NCBI GenBank assembly: GCA_045587545.1
Contig: JAZNCN010000028.1
Location: forward strand, 124,001 to 188,000
Origin: Caccoplasma_A sp045587545
Lineage (GTDB): Bacteria > Bacteroidota > Bacteroidia > Bacteroidales > G3-4614
Length of the DNA: 64,000 nucleotides
Reading direction: 5' to 3'
The position numbers and the translations under genes are program-made. The notes beneath the pieces were generated by a model. That model worked only from the letters and a program-made list of their open reading frames with translations, ran no database searches and was not told the origin of the DNA. Within the stretch, counting starts at the first letter, position 1; each line of letters begins with the position of its first letter. Shown here one piece after another: positions 1-9,034 of the stretch.

Positions 1-1531
1 CTGATGTTCCTGATACTGATGCATAGTTACATTTGGTCAGCATTCCGTGTAATGAGTGTCCGAACTCATGTAGGAATGTTCCTACTTCATCAAAACTTAA
101 TAGTGCCGGTTTGTCTTTGGTCGGTTTGGTAAAGTTCATTACAAGTAGTATGTGCGGACGGCTGTCGGTTCCGTCTTTTTCGACCCATTGTTTTTTAAAG
201 TCGGTTTTCCATGCTCCTTGTTGTTTTGTTTCGCGAGGGAAGAAATCGGTGTATAGTATTCCCATATAATTACCATCGGCATCGGTTACTTTAAACACCT
301 CAACTTCTTCGTTATATACAGGTATGTCTGTTCTCTTTTCAAATTGCAAGCCATATAGTGTGGTTGCCAAACCAAATACTCCTTTTTTTACCTTCTCTAA
401 ATCAAAGTATGGTTTTAGCATCTCATCGTTCAAATCGTAATTTTTGGTTTTGTATAAATCTGAGTAGTATGACCAATCCCATGGCATTAGATCAACCTCT
501 TTTCCCTCTACCTCTTTTGCAAAGGCTTTGATTTTTTCTACATCTTTTTTGGCTGCCGGTGTATAGGCTTCTAACAGATTATCAAGTAAGTTATATACTG
601 CTTCGGGTGTTTTTGCCATACGGTTATCAAGTACGTATGTTGCCCAATCTTTGTATCCTAACAGGTTTGCCAACTCTTTACGTGCTGTTACCTGCTCTAA
701 TATGTTTTGTGTGTTATCATACTCTCCGCCTAATGCTACTGAGTTGTATGCCCGGTACATCTTCTCTCTTAACTCTCTGTTTTGAGAATATTTCATAAAT
801 GGGAAGAATGAGGGGTATGATACATTAAAGAGATATCCCTCTTTCCCTTTTGCCTCGGCACGCATTTTAGCTGCTTCTCTTGCTCCTTCGGGTAGTCCTG
901 CAAGCTCTTCTTCTGTTGTCAAAATCATTTCAAATGCATTGCTCGATTTCAACTGATTTTGACCGAATGTTAATGATAGACTATCTAATTTTGAGGTTAG
1001 TTTTCGGTATTGTTCTTTTTGTTCGCCTTGTAGGTTTGCTCCGTTACGAACCATCGATTTATATGAATCTTCAAGAAGTGTTAGTTGCTCGCGTGTTAAA
1101 TCTAATGTCTCTCTTGTCTCATATACTGCTTTTATTCTCTCAAAGAGTTGTTCATTTAATGTAAGGTTATTTGTATGCTCTGTCAGCATGGGCATCAACT
1201 CTTGTGAAAGGTTCATCATTGCCTCATCGCCATCTGCCGATAAGAGGTTGAAAAATATGTTTGTTACACGGTTTAATAGCAATCCTGATGCTTCGTATGC
1301 TTCGATTGTGTTCTCAAATGTTGGTGCTTCGGGATTGTTTATTATTGCATCAACTTCTTGCTGATGTTGTTTTATTCCCTCTATCATGGCCGGTTTGTAA
1401 TCTGCCAACTCAATTTTGTCGAATGGTGCTGTTCCGAATGGACCATCAAACTCTGCCAATAATGGATTTTGTCTGCAACTGCTCATTGTAATTGTTGTGA
1501 TTAATGCTAAAATTGTAATTAATTGTTTCAT
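1..1531 (-). CDS. M3 family peptidase (dipeptidyl carboxypeptidase / oligopeptidase), lipoprotein, C-terminus cut by window edge
   Basis: A zinc metallopeptidase that should trim small peptides in the cell envelope. About 510 residues are visible. The N-terminus is a lipoprotein signal with lipobox MSSC (Cys about residue 19), so it is probably anchored in the outer or inner membrane. The zinc-binding motif HEFGH is at about residues 488-492, preceded by the family-typical SFDEVGTFL stretch. The frame then runs off the left edge, so the third zinc ligand and the C-terminal domain lie outside; family members are usually about 680-710 residues. It is transcribed divergently from the next gene. 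Family assignment is firm; the Dcp versus oligopeptidase A subtype is inferred from the lipoprotein signal. The small plus-strand frames over this gene are shadows. Confidence 0.9.
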   Translation of the reverse strand, partial: MKQLITILALITTITMSSCRQNPLLAEFDGPFGTAPFDKIELADYKPAMIEGIKQHQQEVDAIINNPEAPTFENTIEAYEASGLLLNRVTNIFFNLLSADGDEAMMNLSQELMPMLTEHTNNLTLNEQLFERIKAVYETRETLDLTREQLTLLEDSYKSMVRNGANLQGEQKEQYRKLTSKLDSLSLTFGQNQLKSSNAFEMILTTEEELAGLPEGAREAAKMRAEAKGKEGYLFNVSYPSFFPFMKYSQNRELREKMYRAYNSVALGGEYDNTQNILEQVTARKELANLLGYKDWATYVLDNRMAKTPEAVYNLLDNLLEAYTPAAKKDVEKIKAFAKEVEGKEVDLMPWDWSYYSDLYKTKNYDLNDEMLKPYFDLEKVKKGVFGLATTLYGLQFEKRTDIPVYNEEVEVFKVTDADGNYMGILYTDFFPRETKQQGAWKTDFKKQWVEKDGTDSRPHILLVMNFTKPTKDKPALLSFDEVGTFLHEFGHSLHGMLTKCNYASVSGTS

Positions 1532-1573
1532 ATTTCCCTCTTTTTAGAGTATTATAATTAAGGTTTTATTTTA

Positions 1574-1581
1574 TACTTTTG
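1574..1581 (+). promoter_or_regulatory. Bacteroidota-type -7 box for the sulfatase-fold transferase gene
   Basis: TACTTTTG matches the TAnnTTTG consensus and lies 38 bp before the ATG at 1619. No strong -33 TTTG is visible at the usual spacing. Confidence 0.5.
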
Positions 1582-1618
1582 CATTGTATTCGGCAAAGTT
1601 ATAAAATTAGAGCGAAGA

Positions 1619-3448
1619 ATGAAACAAAGATTTATATTTTTAATAAAGGTTTACTTCTATTTTTTAGCAATATTTGTACTGCTTAAACCCATTTTTATGT
1701 TGTGCTATAACAACATTTATGCCGGGACTCCAATCAGCGAATGGTTCAAAATTATATATAACGGACTATCTATGGATATTTCTGTTGTATCGTATATTAT
1801 TGCTCCTATATTGTTAATAACCATATTCTCTGTTTGGTTCAAAGGTAAATGGGTGAAATATGCCAATAATATATATTTGGGCGTTATATCGGTATTGCTT
1901 TCTATTGTAGTTATAACCGATTTGGCTCTATATTCGTACTGGGGGTTTAGAATTGATGCCACTCCTATTTTTTATTTAGCAAACCCGTCTGAGGCTCTTG
2001 CAAGTGCTAAGAGTTGGGAGTTAATTCTCTTCCCTTTTATTATGATTATAACCTCAATTGCCATATTCTACCCTTTGAGAAAATTTTGTAAGGGTTGCGA
2101 CAAATGGAAAGGTTATGGCAATGTGACTAAAGGTATAGCTGAGACTCTGCTTTTTATTTTTATTGGAGGTTTGGTATTTTTAGGTATCAGGGGTGGAATT
2201 GGCACCTCTACTATGAATGTTGGCAGAGCCTACTATTCTACCGAAATCAAATATAATCATGCGGCTGTAAACCCTATATTCAGTTTGTTATACTCTGCTA
2301 CTCATCAAAACAATTTTGCCGATTATGCAAGGTTTATGACCGATGATGAGGCTGAGCAAATTTTCAGTTCACTTTTTAGTGATAAGGTTTATATTCCTAA
2401 TGATGACGAGTGTTGGTTAAACAACAGAAAACCTAATATAGTTTTTATAATTTTAGAGGGTTTTTCAAAGGGTGCTTTATTTAATAATGGCGTTGAAATT
2501 GCTCCAAACTTGCTTAAACTATCGCGTGAAGCTATTTCGTTTAATAACATATATGCCAACAGTTTTAGGACTGACAGAGGACTTTTTTCTGTAATTGATG
2601 GCTTCCCGGCTCTTCCTACAACTTCTGTAATGAAATATCCTGACAAGATGACAACTTTTCCGTCTCTTGTAGGGGCTATAAAAGAGAATGGCTACAACAC
2701 ATCGTTCTTGTATGGCGGTGATGCCAATTTTACCAATATGCGCTCATTTTTTGCAACAGGCGGAACTGATGAGTTTGTTACCGACGTTGAATTAAACGTA
2801 AGCCGTATTGAATCAAAATGGGGTGCTAACGACCATATTACTTTTGAGTATCTTAAAAACGATATTTTAAATTATAATAAGGAGAATCCTTTCTTAAAGG
2901 TATTCTTAACATTAAGTAGCCATGAGCCTTTTGAGGTTCCATTTAAAAAGTTTGAAAATCCCTACTTGAACTCTATTGCCTATACTGATAGTTGCTTGGG
3001 TAATTTTATTGATAATTTAAAAGAGAATAAAATTTGGAAGAATACATTGGTTGTTCTTATTCCTGACCATGGTGTTAATTATCTGTTAGGGTATAACGAC
3101 AGGGGGAAAGAGAGCCACTCAATACCTGCCGTATGGTGCGGTGGAGCAATAAAGGAGATGAAACAGATTGATGATTATGCTTCTCAATCGGATATGGCTT
3201 CTACTCTACTTGCCCAGCTGGGTATAGACTATGGCAAATTCAAATATAGCAGAAACATTGCCGATACTACTCTTACAAATTTTGCATATTGGACCTTCCC
3301 TAATGGTTTTGCCATGGCTGACAGCTCAAATTTTGTTATTTATGATTGCGATGCTAATTCTGCCACAACTATGGAAGGGGATAAAAGTGAACAACTTTTG
3401 CAACAGGGTAAAGCCATATTGCAAAAGTTGTATGATAGGGTTAAATAG
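1619..3448 (+). CDS. LtaS/OpgB-like sulfatase-fold phosphoglycerol or phosphoethanolamine transferase
   Basis: Integral membrane enzyme of 609 residues. About five N-terminal transmembrane segments (roughly residues 8-190) are followed by a periplasmic sulfatase/alkaline-phosphatase-fold domain. The metal-binding entry strand PNIVFIILEGFSKG is near residue 273, the candidate nucleophile threonine is in NSFRTDRG near 318, and PDHG near 482 with the following HSIPAVW supply metal-binding histidines. Length and layout match the LTA-synthase-like family of Bacteroidota, which transfers phospho-alcohol head groups to surface glycans or lipids. The substrate cannot be told from sequence. It is a single gene with its own promoter, convergent with the flavodiiron gene. 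The stop codon sits at the start of a GTTAGTT-type repeat. Confidence 0.85.
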   Translation: MKQRFIFLIKVYFYFLAIFVLLKPIFMLCYNNIYAGTPISEWFKIIYNGLSMDISVVSYIIAPILLITIFSVWFKGKWVKYANNIYLGVISVLLSIVVITDLALYSYWGFRIDATPIFYLANPSEALASAKSWELILFPFIMIITSIAIFYPLRKFCKGCDKWKGYGNVTKGIAETLLFIFIGGLVFLGIRGGIGTSTMNVGRAYYSTEIKYNHAAVNPIFSLLYSATHQNNFADYARFMTDDEAEQIFSSLFSDKVYIPNDDECWLNNRKPNIVFIILEGFSKGALFNNGVEIAPNLLKLSREAISFNNIYANSFRTDRGLFSVIDGFPALPTTSVMKYPDKMTTFPSLVGAIKENGYNTSFLYGGDANFTNMRSFFATGGTDEFVTDVELNVSRIESKWGANDHITFEYLKNDILNYNKENPFLKVFLTLSSHEPFEVPFKKFENPYLNSIAYTDSCLGNFIDNLKENKIWKNTLVVLIPDHGVNYLLGYNDRGKESHSIPAVWCGGAIKEMKQIDDYASQSDMASTLLAQLGIDYGKFKYSRNIADTTLTNFAYWTFPNGFAMADSSNFVIYDCDANSATTMEGDKSEQLLQQGKAILQKLYDRVK

Positions 3449-3464
3449 TTGTTAGTTTTTAGTT
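3446..3464 (+). repeat. GTTAGTT-type heptamer array at a stop codon
   Basis: The TAG stop of the transferase gene is the first triplet of TAGTTGTTAGTTTTTAGTT. A reverse-oriented array at 3541-3556 faces it, so the two could pair across the 75-bp convergent gap. Confidence 0.6.
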
Positions 3465-3540
3465 AAATGGTGGTGCATTGAACTGCAACTACTTGCTTCT
3501 TAGTCTAATTTTTCCAATTAGGCTAATTGGGCTAATAATA

Positions 3541-3556
3541 CTAACAACTAACAACT
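3541..3556 (-). repeat. GTTAGTT-type heptamer array encoding the C-terminus of the flavodiiron protein
   Basis: Read on the minus strand the array AGTTGTTAGTTGTTAG encodes the last residues and stop of the flavodiiron gene (V-S-C-stop). It belongs to the same word family as the arrays at 27633, 56787 and 58277. Confidence 0.55.
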
Positions 3557-4728
3557 GCTTTAATATTCTCAGCAAGTTGCTTGCTAAGGGCTTTTACATC
3601 AACATCTAAGCCCGCTTGTTTTATCTCAATTTTAGGCTCAATTATTTGCCATTTCATTGTTTCAGCAAATGCTGTTAGGCGTTTTACTGCCGCTCCTGCC
3701 CATGAGAATGAGCCAAAGCATGCAAAGGTCTTGTTCTTTATTATTCTTCCTTCCAACTTAACACATAAATCGGCTACTTTGGGAAATAATTCTGAATTAT
3801 AGGTTGGCGAGCCTAATATAAGGGTATTATATTTGAATACATCGCGTAATACATATGATGCATCTACCTCTGACAAATCGTGCATTACCACATTCTTAAT
3901 GCCTGCCTCAACAAGTGCTTCGTATATGTTTTTTGCTACATCGGCTGTATGCCCATACATACTGCCATATGCTATTACCACGCCTTCATCGCCTTGATAA
4001 CGTGCCATTTTCAGATATTGCTCAACTATCTGAGGAACGTACTTTTTCCAAACGGGACCGTGTGTTGAACAGATATAGTTAATGGGTAATGATGATAGTT
4101 TTTCTATGGCTTTTTCAACAGGACCTCCATATTTTCCTACAATATTTGAGTAGTAACGATACATTTCGTCGGTAAAAATTGTCATATCAGCCGCTTCGTC
4201 CATTACATCTTCACCTACTGCGCCAAATGCGCCAAATGCATCGCCTGAAAAAAGGAGTCCTTCTTCATTGATATATGTCATCATTGTTTCGGGCCAATGT
4301 ACCATGGGAGTTAAATGGAACGTTAATGTTTTTTCTCCAATATTAAGAGTCTCTCCATCTTTTACCTCTTTTACGTTTTTTGTTATTCCGTAAAAGCCCG
4401 ATAGCATTCCTAATGTCTTTATGTTTCCTATTATCTGAATATCGGGGTATTTTTCAATAAGTTTAAGCAACGATGATGAGTGGTCGGGTTCCATATGGTT
4501 TACCACTACATAATCAATTTTATCATTGCCTATAACCTCTTCTATCTGCGAGAAAAAGATACTGTTATATGAATACTCAACGGTATCGATAAGTACGTTT
4601 ATTTTATCTTTTATAAGGTAAGCATTGTAACTTACTCCGTAGGGTAATGGCCACAAACGTTCAAATAAGGTTGTTGCGTTATCGTTTACCCCTACGTAAT
4701 ATACATTGTTTGTTATCTCTCTTTTCAT
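3541..4728 (-). CDS. fprA: FprA-family A-type flavoprotein (flavodiiron oxygen/nitric oxide reductase)
   Basis: Soluble flavodiiron protein of 395 residues that reduces O2 to water (or NO to N2O) and protects anaerobes from oxygen. The N-terminal metallo-beta-lactamase-like domain has the diiron ligands H78-x-E80-x-D82-H83 (NHMEPDHSS), a further His in VHWPET near 148, Asp in SGDAFGAFG near 167 and His in STHGPVW near 226. The C-terminal flavodoxin domain starts with the FMN phosphate loop YGSMYGHTAD near 258. Length equals a two-domain FprA with no rubredoxin extension, so an external electron donor is needed. The next gene upstream (aguB) is 8 bp away in the same orientation, so co-transcription from the aguB promoter is likely. 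The last residues are coded by a heptamer repeat. Confidence 0.95.
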   Translation of the reverse strand: MKREITNNVYYVGVNDNATTLFERLWPLPYGVSYNAYLIKDKINVLIDTVEYSYNSIFFSQIEEVIGNDKIDYVVVNHMEPDHSSSLLKLIEKYPDIQIIGNIKTLGMLSGFYGITKNVKEVKDGETLNIGEKTLTFHLTPMVHWPETMMTYINEEGLLFSGDAFGAFGAVGEDVMDEAADMTIFTDEMYRYYSNIVGKYGGPVEKAIEKLSSLPINYICSTHGPVWKKYVPQIVEQYLKMARYQGDEGVVIAYGSMYGHTADVAKNIYEALVEAGIKNVVMHDLSEVDASYVLRDVFKYNTLILGSPTYNSELFPKVADLCVKLEGRIIKNKTFACFGSFSWAGAAVKRLTAFAETMKWQIIEPKIEIKQAGLDVDVKALSKQLAENIKAVVSC

Positions 4729-4736
4729 ATCGGATT

Positions 4737-5624
4737 TTAATCTATAAATCGTTTTAATATATTGCCGTATGCGTCAATTCTTCTATCGCGTAAGAACGGC
4801 CACCAACGACGCACGTTTTCTGTCCTCTCTCGGTCAATCTCTACAACTTTTACACTCTCTTTATCAGTTGGTGCTTGATATAGGAACTCTCCTTGTGGTC
4901 CTGCCACAAAACTGCTTCCCCAAAATGTGATACCATTTGTCACTCCCGATGGGTCAGGCTCGTAACCTACCCTGTTTACAGCTATAACCGGCAGACCGTT
5001 TGCAACGGCATGTCCGCGTTGTACGGTTATCCATGCCTCTCGCTGACGAAACTTCTCTTCGTCTGTATCGGTACTCTCCCAACCTATTGCTGTCGGGTAT
5101 ATAAGCATATCGGCTCCTGCAAGTGCCATAAGGCGTGCAGCTTCGGGATACCATTGGTCCCAACATACCATCAATCCGAGTTTTCCGACAGAGGTTTCTA
5201 TGGGTTTAAATCCCATATCCCCGGGTGTGAAATAAAATTTTTCGTAATATGCCGGGTCATCGGGTATGTGCATTTTGCGATATTTACCAGCAATTGTTCC
5301 GTCTTTCTCAAATACTACTGCTGTATTGTGATATAACCCGGCTGCTCGTTTTTCAAATAGAGAAGTTACCAACACAACACCGCACTCTGCTGCTACCGAG
5401 CTATAAAACGGTATTGCTTCGCCCGGAAATGGCTCGGCAAGCGAGAAATTTTCGGTATTCTCTACCTGACAAAAATATGGTGTATCGTGCAACTCTTGTA
5501 ATATTACCAACTCTGCACCTTCTGATGCACATTTTCTGATACCTGATGCAAGAGTTTGACGATTATGCTCTTTATTGGGCGTGATTGATTGTTGTACCAA
5601 TCCTATTTTCAATGTTTTATCCAC
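4737..5624 (-). CDS. aguB: N-carbamoylputrescine amidase (nitrilase superfamily), probable GTG start
   Basis: Hydrolyses N-carbamoylputrescine to putrescine, CO2 and ammonia, the last step of the agmatine route. The nitrilase triad is visible: Glu in LQELHDTPYF, Lys in KYRKMHIPDD and Cys in CWDQWYPEAARL. The motif order and near-300-residue length fit AguB rather than general omega-amidases. The open frame extends to a TTG at 5690, but that start overlaps a TATTTTTG -7 box (5680-5687). The GTG at 5622-5624 gives MDKTLKIGLVQQS, the usual family start, and was chosen. Agmatine deiminase, the preceding step, is encoded separately at 13820. It lies 8 bp upstream of fprA on the same strand. Confidence 0.88.
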   Translation of the reverse strand: MDKTLKIGLVQQSITPNKEHNRQTLASGIRKCASEGAELVILQELHDTPYFCQVENTENFSLAEPFPGEAIPFYSSVAAECGVVLVTSLFEKRAAGLYHNTAVVFEKDGTIAGKYRKMHIPDDPAYYEKFYFTPGDMGFKPIETSVGKLGLMVCWDQWYPEAARLMALAGADMLIYPTAIGWESTDTDEEKFRQREAWITVQRGHAVANGLPVIAVNRVGYEPDPSGVTNGITFWGSSFVAGPQGEFLYQAPTDKESVKVVEIDRERTENVRRWWPFLRDRRIDAYGNILKRFID

Positions 5625-5679
5625 AATTATATAATATTTCTTTTGTTCCTGATTACAGAATCTATTTTCACTATTACTG

Positions 5680-5687
5680 CAAAAATA
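5680..5687 (-). promoter_or_regulatory. -7 box for aguB-fprA
   Basis: TATTTTTG on the minus strand, about 55 bp before the GTG at 5624. Its position inside the longest open frame argues that translation begins downstream of it. Confidence 0.5.
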
Positions 5688-5730
5688 CAAATTATAGCGG
5701 AGGTAATAAAATGATTTCAGTATTTTTATG

Positions 5731-5738
5731 TAACTTTG
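5731..5738 (+). promoter_or_regulatory. -7 box for the DXS-like/MBOAT/SGNH operon
   Basis: TAACTTTG fits TAnnTTTG exactly and lies 70 bp before the chosen ATG at 5809. It is back to back with the aguB promoter. Confidence 0.5.
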
Positions 5739-5808
5739 TTATAGATATGTCTTATTGGGAACTCTATTATTGGTTTTCATATATCTATGTTATTTAATTT
5801 TTAAAGAT

Positions 5809-7584
5809 ATGGTATTAGATAATATTAATTCTCCTAAGGATTTAAAGGAGTTATCAATTGATGAACTCAATGTTTTGTGTCAAGAGATAAGAGATTGCCT
5901 TATTAAAAAATTAAGTGTAAGGGGTGGTCATTGTGCTCCAAATTTGGGTATGGTTGAGATGAGCGTTGCCATGCACAGAGTTTTTAACTCGCCTGAGGAC
6001 AGAATTATTTTTGATGTTTCGCATCAATGTTATCCCCACAAAATTTTAACAGGGAGAAAAGAGGCGTTTTTAAATGCTGATAAATATAGCAATGTTTCGG
6101 GATATACCGAACCGAGCGAGAGCGAACACGACCACTTTATTATTGGACACACCTCAACAAGTGTAAGCCTTGCAAGTGGTGTTGCTAAAGCAAGAGATTT
6201 GAAGCACGAAAATTATAACGTTATTGCTGTTATTGGTGATGGTTCTCTTAGTGGTGGCGAGGCTTTTGAAGGACTTGATTATGCCGCCGAGCTAAACAGC
6301 AATATGATTGTTGTGGTTAATGACAATCAGATGTCAATTGCTGAAAATCATGGTGGTATTTACAAAAACCTTGCTCTTTTAAGAGAGACAAACGGCAATG
6401 CCGAGTGTAACCTTTTTAAGGCTATGGGATTTGACTACCGATATGTTGCTGACGGTAATAGTGTTGAGGCTCTTATTAACTGTTTTAATGAGGTTAAGGA
6501 TATTGACCACCCTATTGTTTTACATATAAATACCATAAAAGGCAAAGGTTATAAACCTGCTGAAAACAACAAAGAAGGTTGGCACTTCTGCGGTGCTTTT
6601 GATATTGAGAGTGGAGTGCCTGTAAAGGGTAAAGAGGGTGGTATTGATTACCAAACACTAACTGCTGATTATCTGTTGGAGAAGATGAAACACGACGAGC
6701 GTGTTGTTGCTATTACTGCCGGCACTCCAACCGTTATGGGATTTAATGCCGAGAGAAGAGAGAAAGCCGGTAAACAATTTATTGATGTTGGTATTGCCGA
6801 AGAGCATGCCGTTGCTTTGGCTTCGGGTATTGCATCAAATGGTGGCAAACCTGTTTTTGGGGTTTATAGCACCTTTATTCAACGTGCATACGACCAAATT
6901 TCTCAAGATTTGTGTATTAATAATAATCCTGCAACAATTTTGGTATTTTGGGGTTCGTTAGGCGCAATGAACGATGTTACTCATTTGTGCTTCTTTGATA
7001 TTCCCTTACTTAGCAATATACCTAACTTAGTATATTTGGCTCCTACCTGTTTAGAGGAGTACACCGCCATGCTTAATTGGAGTATTGAGCAGGATAAATA
7101 TCCTGTTGCAATTCGTGTACCTGCCGGCAAAGAGGCTGTAAATGTTGTGAATATTGATAAAAACTACGATTCTTTAAACCGATATAAAATTATTGATGAG
7201 GGTAATGATGTTGCAATTATTGCTGCAGGTTCATATTTCAGTTTGGGTGAGAGGGTCGCAGCGACTCTTAAAAATAAGCACCACATAACTCCGACTCTTA
7301 TTAATCCAAGATATATTAGCGGTATTGATACTAAAGTTTTAAACGCTTTAAAAGATAATCATAAAGTTGTTATTACTCTTGAAGATGGTGTTGTTGATGG
7401 TGGTTTTGGAGAGAAAATTTCAAGATTTTATGGCTCTTCTAAGATGAAAGTTTTGAACTTTGGTGCTAAGAAAGAGTTTGTTGACAGATATAATATTAAA
7501 GAGTTTTTAAAGGCTAACAGACTCACCGAAGAGTTGATTGTTGAGGATATTATAAACTGTCTGAAAAATATTACTAAAGAGTAG
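5809..7584 (+). CDS. Divergent 1-deoxy-D-xylulose-5-phosphate synthase-like transketolase
   Basis: Thiamine-diphosphate enzyme of 591 residues from the ATG at 5809. A TTG at 5755 is possible but would add an unrelated hydrophobic leader. The cofactor motif GDGSLSGGEAFEGL...NDN near residues 142-172, the catalytic GIAEEHAVALASG and the YSTFIQRAYDQ segment are all DXS-like. Two substrate-contact motifs differ from canonical DXS: the usual DGPTH(H/Q)G reads NDVTHLC, and the usual YPRG reads VPAG. It is also somewhat shorter than housekeeping DXS (about 620-640). It is followed after 3 bp by an MBOAT O-acyltransferase and then an SGNH protein. The family is certain; DXS activity is not, and another acceptor ketose or aldehyde is plausible. 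Confidence 0.8.
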   Translation: MVLDNINSPKDLKELSIDELNVLCQEIRDCLIKKLSVRGGHCAPNLGMVEMSVAMHRVFNSPEDRIIFDVSHQCYPHKILTGRKEAFLNADKYSNVSGYTEPSESEHDHFIIGHTSTSVSLASGVAKARDLKHENYNVIAVIGDGSLSGGEAFEGLDYAAELNSNMIVVVNDNQMSIAENHGGIYKNLALLRETNGNAECNLFKAMGFDYRYVADGNSVEALINCFNEVKDIDHPIVLHINTIKGKGYKPAENNKEGWHFCGAFDIESGVPVKGKEGGIDYQTLTADYLLEKMKHDERVVAITAGTPTVMGFNAERREKAGKQFIDVGIAEEHAVALASGIASNGGKPVFGVYSTFIQRAYDQISQDLCINNNPATILVFWGSLGAMNDVTHLCFFDIPLLSNIPNLVYLAPTCLEEYTAMLNWSIEQDKYPVAIRVPAGKEAVNVVNIDKNYDSLNRYKIIDEGNDVAIIAAGSYFSLGERVAATLKNKHHITPTLINPRYISGIDTKVLNALKDNHKVVITLEDGVVDGGFGEKISRFYGSSKMKVLNFGAKKEFVDRYNIKEFLKANRLTEELIVEDIINCLKNITKE

Positions 7585-7587
7585 TGT

Positions 7588-9030
7588 ATGCTTTTTAACT
7601 CAATAGAGTTTCTTATATTTTTACCAATAGCTTTTATTCTCTATTGGTCTGTTTTTAGGCAACTTAAATTACAAAATTTGTTTATTGTGATTGCCAGCTA
7701 CATTTTTTATGGCTGGTGGAATAAAGAGTTTTTAATTTTGATTGCCATTACTACTCTATTGAGTTTTTCAAGCGGTATTCTTATTAAAAAGTTCAACGGC
7801 AAGAGAGGTTGGCAGAAATGTATAAGCGGAACTAATATTGTTGCCAATCTGCTTATTCTCGGATACTTCAAATATTGTAACTTTTTTGGTGAGAGTTTTG
7901 CTCAGGTGATGAACTCTTTGGGTATTAATGTTGATTGGGTTACTCTTGATATTATTCTGCCTGTGGGTATCAGTTTTTATACTTTTCAGGCCCTCAGTTA
8001 CTCTATTGATGTTTATAGAGGCAAAATTAAGGCAACAACCGATATTGTTGCATTTTTCGCTTACATAAGTTTCTTTCCTCAACTTGTTGCCGGTCCTATA
8101 GAAAGAGCTACAAATTTGTTACCTCAAATTCTGAACAAAAGGTTTTTTGATTATGCTACTGCAGTTGATGGTTGCAGGCAGATGTTATGGGGATTTTTTA
8201 AGAAAATGGTAATTGCCGACAATTGTGCCATTGCTGTTGATACTATATGGAACAACTATTCAAACGAGAGCGGTTTTACGTTATTAATGGGTGGGATATT
8301 CTTTGCCTTTCAAATTTATGGAGACTTTTCGGGATACTCCGATATTGCAATAGGTACTGCAAAGCTTTTTGGTATTAACCTTAAACAAAACTTTAATTTC
8401 CCATACTTCTCGCGCAATATTGCAGAGTTCTGGCGTAAATGGCACATATCGCTTACTTCGTGGTTTAAAGACTATTTGTACATTCCGTTAGGAGGTAGTA
8501 GATGCTCTACTAAAAGAGTCATCTTAAATACCATAATTATTTTTGTAGTTAGCGGGTTGTGGCATGGTGCAAATTGGACATTTATTGTATGGGGAATTTA
8601 TAATGCCTTATTGTTTATCCCCTTACTGCTTACCAAGAAAAATAGAAATTATTTAAATAGTGTAGCTGTAAATAAATTTTTACCTTCGCCAAAAGAGTTT
8701 CTGCAAATTGTTAGTACATTCATATTAGTTACTTTTGGGTGGATAATTTTTAGGTCGGAGAGTATTAGTGAAGCATTTTTATTTATTGGAAATATATTCT
8801 CTCCTACTCTGTTTAATATTGAAATGCCATATGGTAAGAGTATAACAATAGGTATTATGTTTATGCTTGTTGTTGAATGGCTAAACAGAAATAAGTTACA
8901 CGCTTTACAATTTAACGGAGAAGGTATTTTTAGATACAGAGTTGTAAGATGGTTTGTTTATTATGCTATTATTGTTGCCACAATTCTATTTATGAGTATT
9001 AATCAAACTTTCATATATTTTCAATTTTAA
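7588..9030 (+). CDS. MBOAT family O-acyltransferase (AlgI/DltB-like)
   Basis: Polytopic membrane protein of 480 residues that moves acyl groups across the membrane onto an envelope polymer. The MBOAT signatures are present: FWRKWHISLTSWFKDYLYIPLGG with its conserved His near 285, and the catalytic His in GLWHGANWTF near 324. About ten to eleven hydrophobic segments are seen. It starts 3 bp after the DXS-like stop and ends 4 bp before the SGNH gene, so the three are almost certainly one operon. MBOAT/SGNH pairs are a known two-component O-acetylation arrangement (as with AlgI/AlgJ or DltB/DltD). The polymer acceptor is unknown. Confidence 0.92.
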   Translation: MLFNSIEFLIFLPIAFILYWSVFRQLKLQNLFIVIASYIFYGWWNKEFLILIAITTLLSFSSGILIKKFNGKRGWQKCISGTNIVANLLILGYFKYCNFFGESFAQVMNSLGINVDWVTLDIILPVGISFYTFQALSYSIDVYRGKIKATTDIVAFFAYISFFPQLVAGPIERATNLLPQILNKRFFDYATAVDGCRQMLWGFFKKMVIADNCAIAVDTIWNNYSNESGFTLLMGGIFFAFQIYGDFSGYSDIAIGTAKLFGINLKQNFNFPYFSRNIAEFWRKWHISLTSWFKDYLYIPLGGSRCSTKRVILNTIIIFVVSGLWHGANWTFIVWGIYNALLFIPLLLTKKNRNYLNSVAVNKFLPSPKEFLQIVSTFILVTFGWIIFRSESISEAFLFIGNIFSPTLFNIEMPYGKSITIGIMFMLVVEWLNRNKLHALQFNGEGIFRYRVVRWFVYYAIIVATILFMSINQTFIYFQF

Positions 9031-9034
9031 TTAT

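Noticed and set aside
33..1491. Four small plus-strand reading frames
   Set aside because: They overlap the minus-strand M3 peptidase, which has a signal peptide, the HEFGH motif and a long intact frame.
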